Assembly (NCBI GenBank): GCA_013002105.1
Contig: JABDKS010000477.1
Span: 1-9,200, forward strand
Length of the DNA: 9,200 bases
From: Pirellulaceae bacterium
GTDB taxonomy: Bacteria > Planctomycetota > Planctomycetia > Pirellulales > Pirellulaceae
Direction of reading: 5' to 3'
The notes under the pieces are model-generated. The model saw only the letters and a program-made list of their open reading frames with translations, was not told the origin of the DNA and searched no databases. Below are positions 7,798-9,200 of this stretch, piece by piece (the first letter of the stretch is position 1; each line of letters opens with the position of its first letter). The translations under genes were made by a program, and so were the position numbers.

Positions 7798-8877
7798 ATG
7801 TCCATCATTCAACAACCCTGTCCTCAGTGCTCGCGGATGCTGGAGTTGCCTGCGGAATCAAAAGGTCGATTGGCAAAATGTCCGGCGTGCGAAGCGACCT
7901 TCCGAATTGGCGAAACGCAACTCGGCAAAGACGACCACTCAGGCAGTGACCTCGCTCGTGCGAGCCCGTTCACACCCGAAACCGATCTACCCGATTGGCC
8001 GGTTGTCGATCGTGGCAGTCGTTGGAATATCGCGACGGTACCCATCGAGGAGATTCTCGCGCCATCGTGGGCCATTTTTCGCGCGAGATGGCTGCCATCG
8101 GTTGGTTCAAGCCTGATCATCGCGATTGCACTGTCAGCTGCCATCGGCATCCCCGCCTATGTTCTTACCCGCATCGCTGGCGGCGGAAGTGTGGTCATGG
8201 CCGCGATTGGATTCATGTTGCTTGTACCGTACTCGTTATTCCTGTCCGCTTATGCATTGATGGGAGTTTGCCGTGTCCATCTCGCGATCGCTCGCGACGA
8301 GCCATCGCCGCTATCGCAAATCCGACCACCCATGGCATTGGTGTTGCGATTCTTGCCGAGTTTTGTCTTGTTATTTTTGGTTGTCGCCGCAGCCATCGGT
8401 ATCGGTGTTGGCGTTGTCGTGATCGCCGCAGTTGCCGAGCAAGTTCAACTTGCCAACTTCCTAGGTGTTTTGGTGACATTCGTCGTTGCGACGTTCGTCA
8501 CCGTTTTGCAGTGGTACCTATGGGCATGGATGATGGCCGGCAGTGATGGAAAGACGACTGCAATGGGATCCGTAAAACTGGCTGCGGACGTCACGATACA
8601 AAACAAGCTGACATCCTTTTTTATCGTCATCATTGCCGTCGTGCTATCGTTGATCGGTTCACTGTTGTGTTACGTCGGTCACATCGCAACGACACCGTTT
8701 ACCTTGGTTCTGTTTGCCGTCGGCTATTTGCTGACGACCGGGCAGCCGATCGCGGATCCCGACAACGCACCCTTTATCGATCCGACAGTTGACGATGTTG
8801 ACCAAGCGACGGGCGAAATCGAGACCGCCTCGGCAGAACCACAATCACCGCCGCAAGGCGAGGGTGATGCTGAGTAA
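7798..8877 (+). CDS. CXXC zinc-ribbon polytopic membrane protein, function unknown
   Basis: I do not recognise a characterised homologue for this 359-residue protein. The N-terminus is a compact zinc ribbon with C8-P-Q-C11 and C28-P-A-C31, resembling the MJ0042-type CXXC finger often found at the start of planctomycete and proteobacterial proteins. A polar linker (about 40-100) follows. The rest is strongly hydrophobic, with roughly six membrane segments near 103-125, 132-158, 182-213, 218-246, 273-293 and 296-315. The C-terminal tail (about 318-359) is acidic and rich in Asp, Glu, Pro and Gln. The hydrophobic core, with its amphipathic lead-in EEILAPSWAIFRARWLP, resembles generic uncharacterised membrane families, but no catalytic motif is visible. 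The ATG at 7798 is the natural start because the ribbon begins right after it; there is no clear Shine-Dalgarno. The gene stands alone and faces pgl. Confidence 0.85.
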   Translation: MSIIQQPCPQCSRMLELPAESKGRLAKCPACEATFRIGETQLGKDDHSGSDLARASPFTPETDLPDWPVVDRGSRWNIATVPIEEILAPSWAIFRARWLPSVGSSLIIAIALSAAIGIPAYVLTRIAGGGSVVMAAIGFMLLVPYSLFLSAYALMGVCRVHLAIARDEPSPLSQIRPPMALVLRFLPSFVLLFLVVAAAIGIGVGVVVIAAVAEQVQLANFLGVLVTFVVATFVTVLQWYLWAWMMAGSDGKTTAMGSVKLAADVTIQNKLTSFFIVIIAVVLSLIGSLLCYVGHIATTPFTLVLFAVGYLLTTGQPIADPDNAPFIDPTVDDVDQATGEIETASAEPQSPPQGEGDAE

Positions 8878-8917
8878 TCACGGCCCAGCATGCAGTATAT
8901 TGGTCGCACGATCGCTA

Positions 8918-9200
8918 TCACGCAATTGCATCGGCGTTGACAAACCATCGCGTCGGTGTGACCAACTGCGACGGGTAGACACACGGGTTCGACTTGCCGG
9001 AGACTACCTCGCGTAACGCCGACTGTTTGTTCTCGCCGGCAATCAAAAACCACGATTGCTTGGCCGAATTGATCGCCGGGGCCGTCAACGTGTATCGGTA
9101 CGCGTTAAATTTTTCGACCCAGTTTTCGACAAACCATCGCGTGTTTTCGTCCAATGCCGACGTTGCGGGAAACAACGACGCCGTGTGCCCGTCGTCACCC
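8918..9200 (-). CDS. pgl: 6-phosphogluconolactonase, C-terminal part (5' end outside the window)
   Basis: This is the C-terminal portion of the enzyme that hydrolyses 6-phosphoglucono-1,5-lactone to 6-phosphogluconate in the oxidative pentose phosphate pathway, in the cytoplasm. The visible frame enters from the window edge with GDDGHTASLFP, the signature of the family (GlcN6P isomerase/6-phosphogluconolactonase fold). It continues with RYTLTAPAINSAKQSWFLIAGENKQSAL, matching the family's conserved T-x-P-x-(I/L)-N-x-A and F-x-(V/I)-x-G-x-x-K elements in order, and ends with WFVNADAIA, the usual Trp-x-x-Asp/Asn-x-Ala-Ala-like terminus. The stop is TGA at 8920-8918. An internal TTG at 9175 is not the true start, because the signature motif lies upstream of it. 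A TRWFV pentapeptide occurs twice, 63 residues apart. The 40 bases to the convergent neighbour contain no clear terminator. Confidence 0.92.
   Translation of the reverse strand, partial: GDDGHTASLFPATSALDENTRWFVENWVEKFNAYRYTLTAPAINSAKQSWFLIAGENKQSALREVVSGKSNPCVYPSQLVTPTRWFVNADAIA

Noticed and set aside
8284..8291. GCGATCGC octamer, as in the HIP1 repeat of cyanobacteria
   Set aside because: I noticed only this copy; CGATCG words are frequent here but look like normal codon and base bias.
8867..8891. ATGCTG/CAGCAT inverted repeat around the stop of the zinc-ribbon gene, as a bidirectional terminator
   Set aside because: Six pairs around a 13-base loop with no T tract on either side; too weak to call.

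Overview
The window looks like ordinary chromosomal sequence from a planctomycete, probably of the Rhodopirellula/Pirellulaceae type. The evidence is a secreted formylglycine-type sulfatase, a large Hanks-type Ser/Thr kinase with a non-PASTA extracytoplasmic part, a CXXC-ribbon membrane protein, genes without clear Shine-Dalgarno sites, and the absence of operons. This placement is inferred from gene content and protein style, not from a marker gene.

Layout, left to right: a secreted sulfatase (59-1642, +); a membrane-anchored Ser/Thr protein kinase (1639-3528, -); a 206-base divergent spacer; apolipoprotein N-acyltransferase Lnt (3735-5498, +); a DinG/XPD-like superfamily 2 helicase (5417-7552, -); a 245-base divergent spacer; a zinc-ribbon polytopic membrane protein of unknown function (7798-8877, +); and the C-terminal part of 6-phosphogluconolactonase (8918 to past the window end, -). 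The six genes alternate strictly in strand, so they form three convergent pairs and no operon. The first pair shares a 4-base stop overlap, the second pair overlaps tail to tail by 82 bases, and the third is separated by 40 bases.

The genes have unrelated jobs: sulfate ester hydrolysis, signalling, lipoprotein maturation, DNA repair or helicase activity, an unknown membrane role, and the pentose phosphate pathway. I see no shared pathway, mobile element, CRISPR array, RNA gene, phage gene or recognisable defence system. I found no convincing new biological system. The most notable observations are a helicase that keeps three of the four Fe-S cluster cysteines but has serine at the first, the antiparallel lnt/helicase overlap, the unassigned zinc-ribbon membrane protein, and an unusual pyrimidine-rich leader before the kinase gene.
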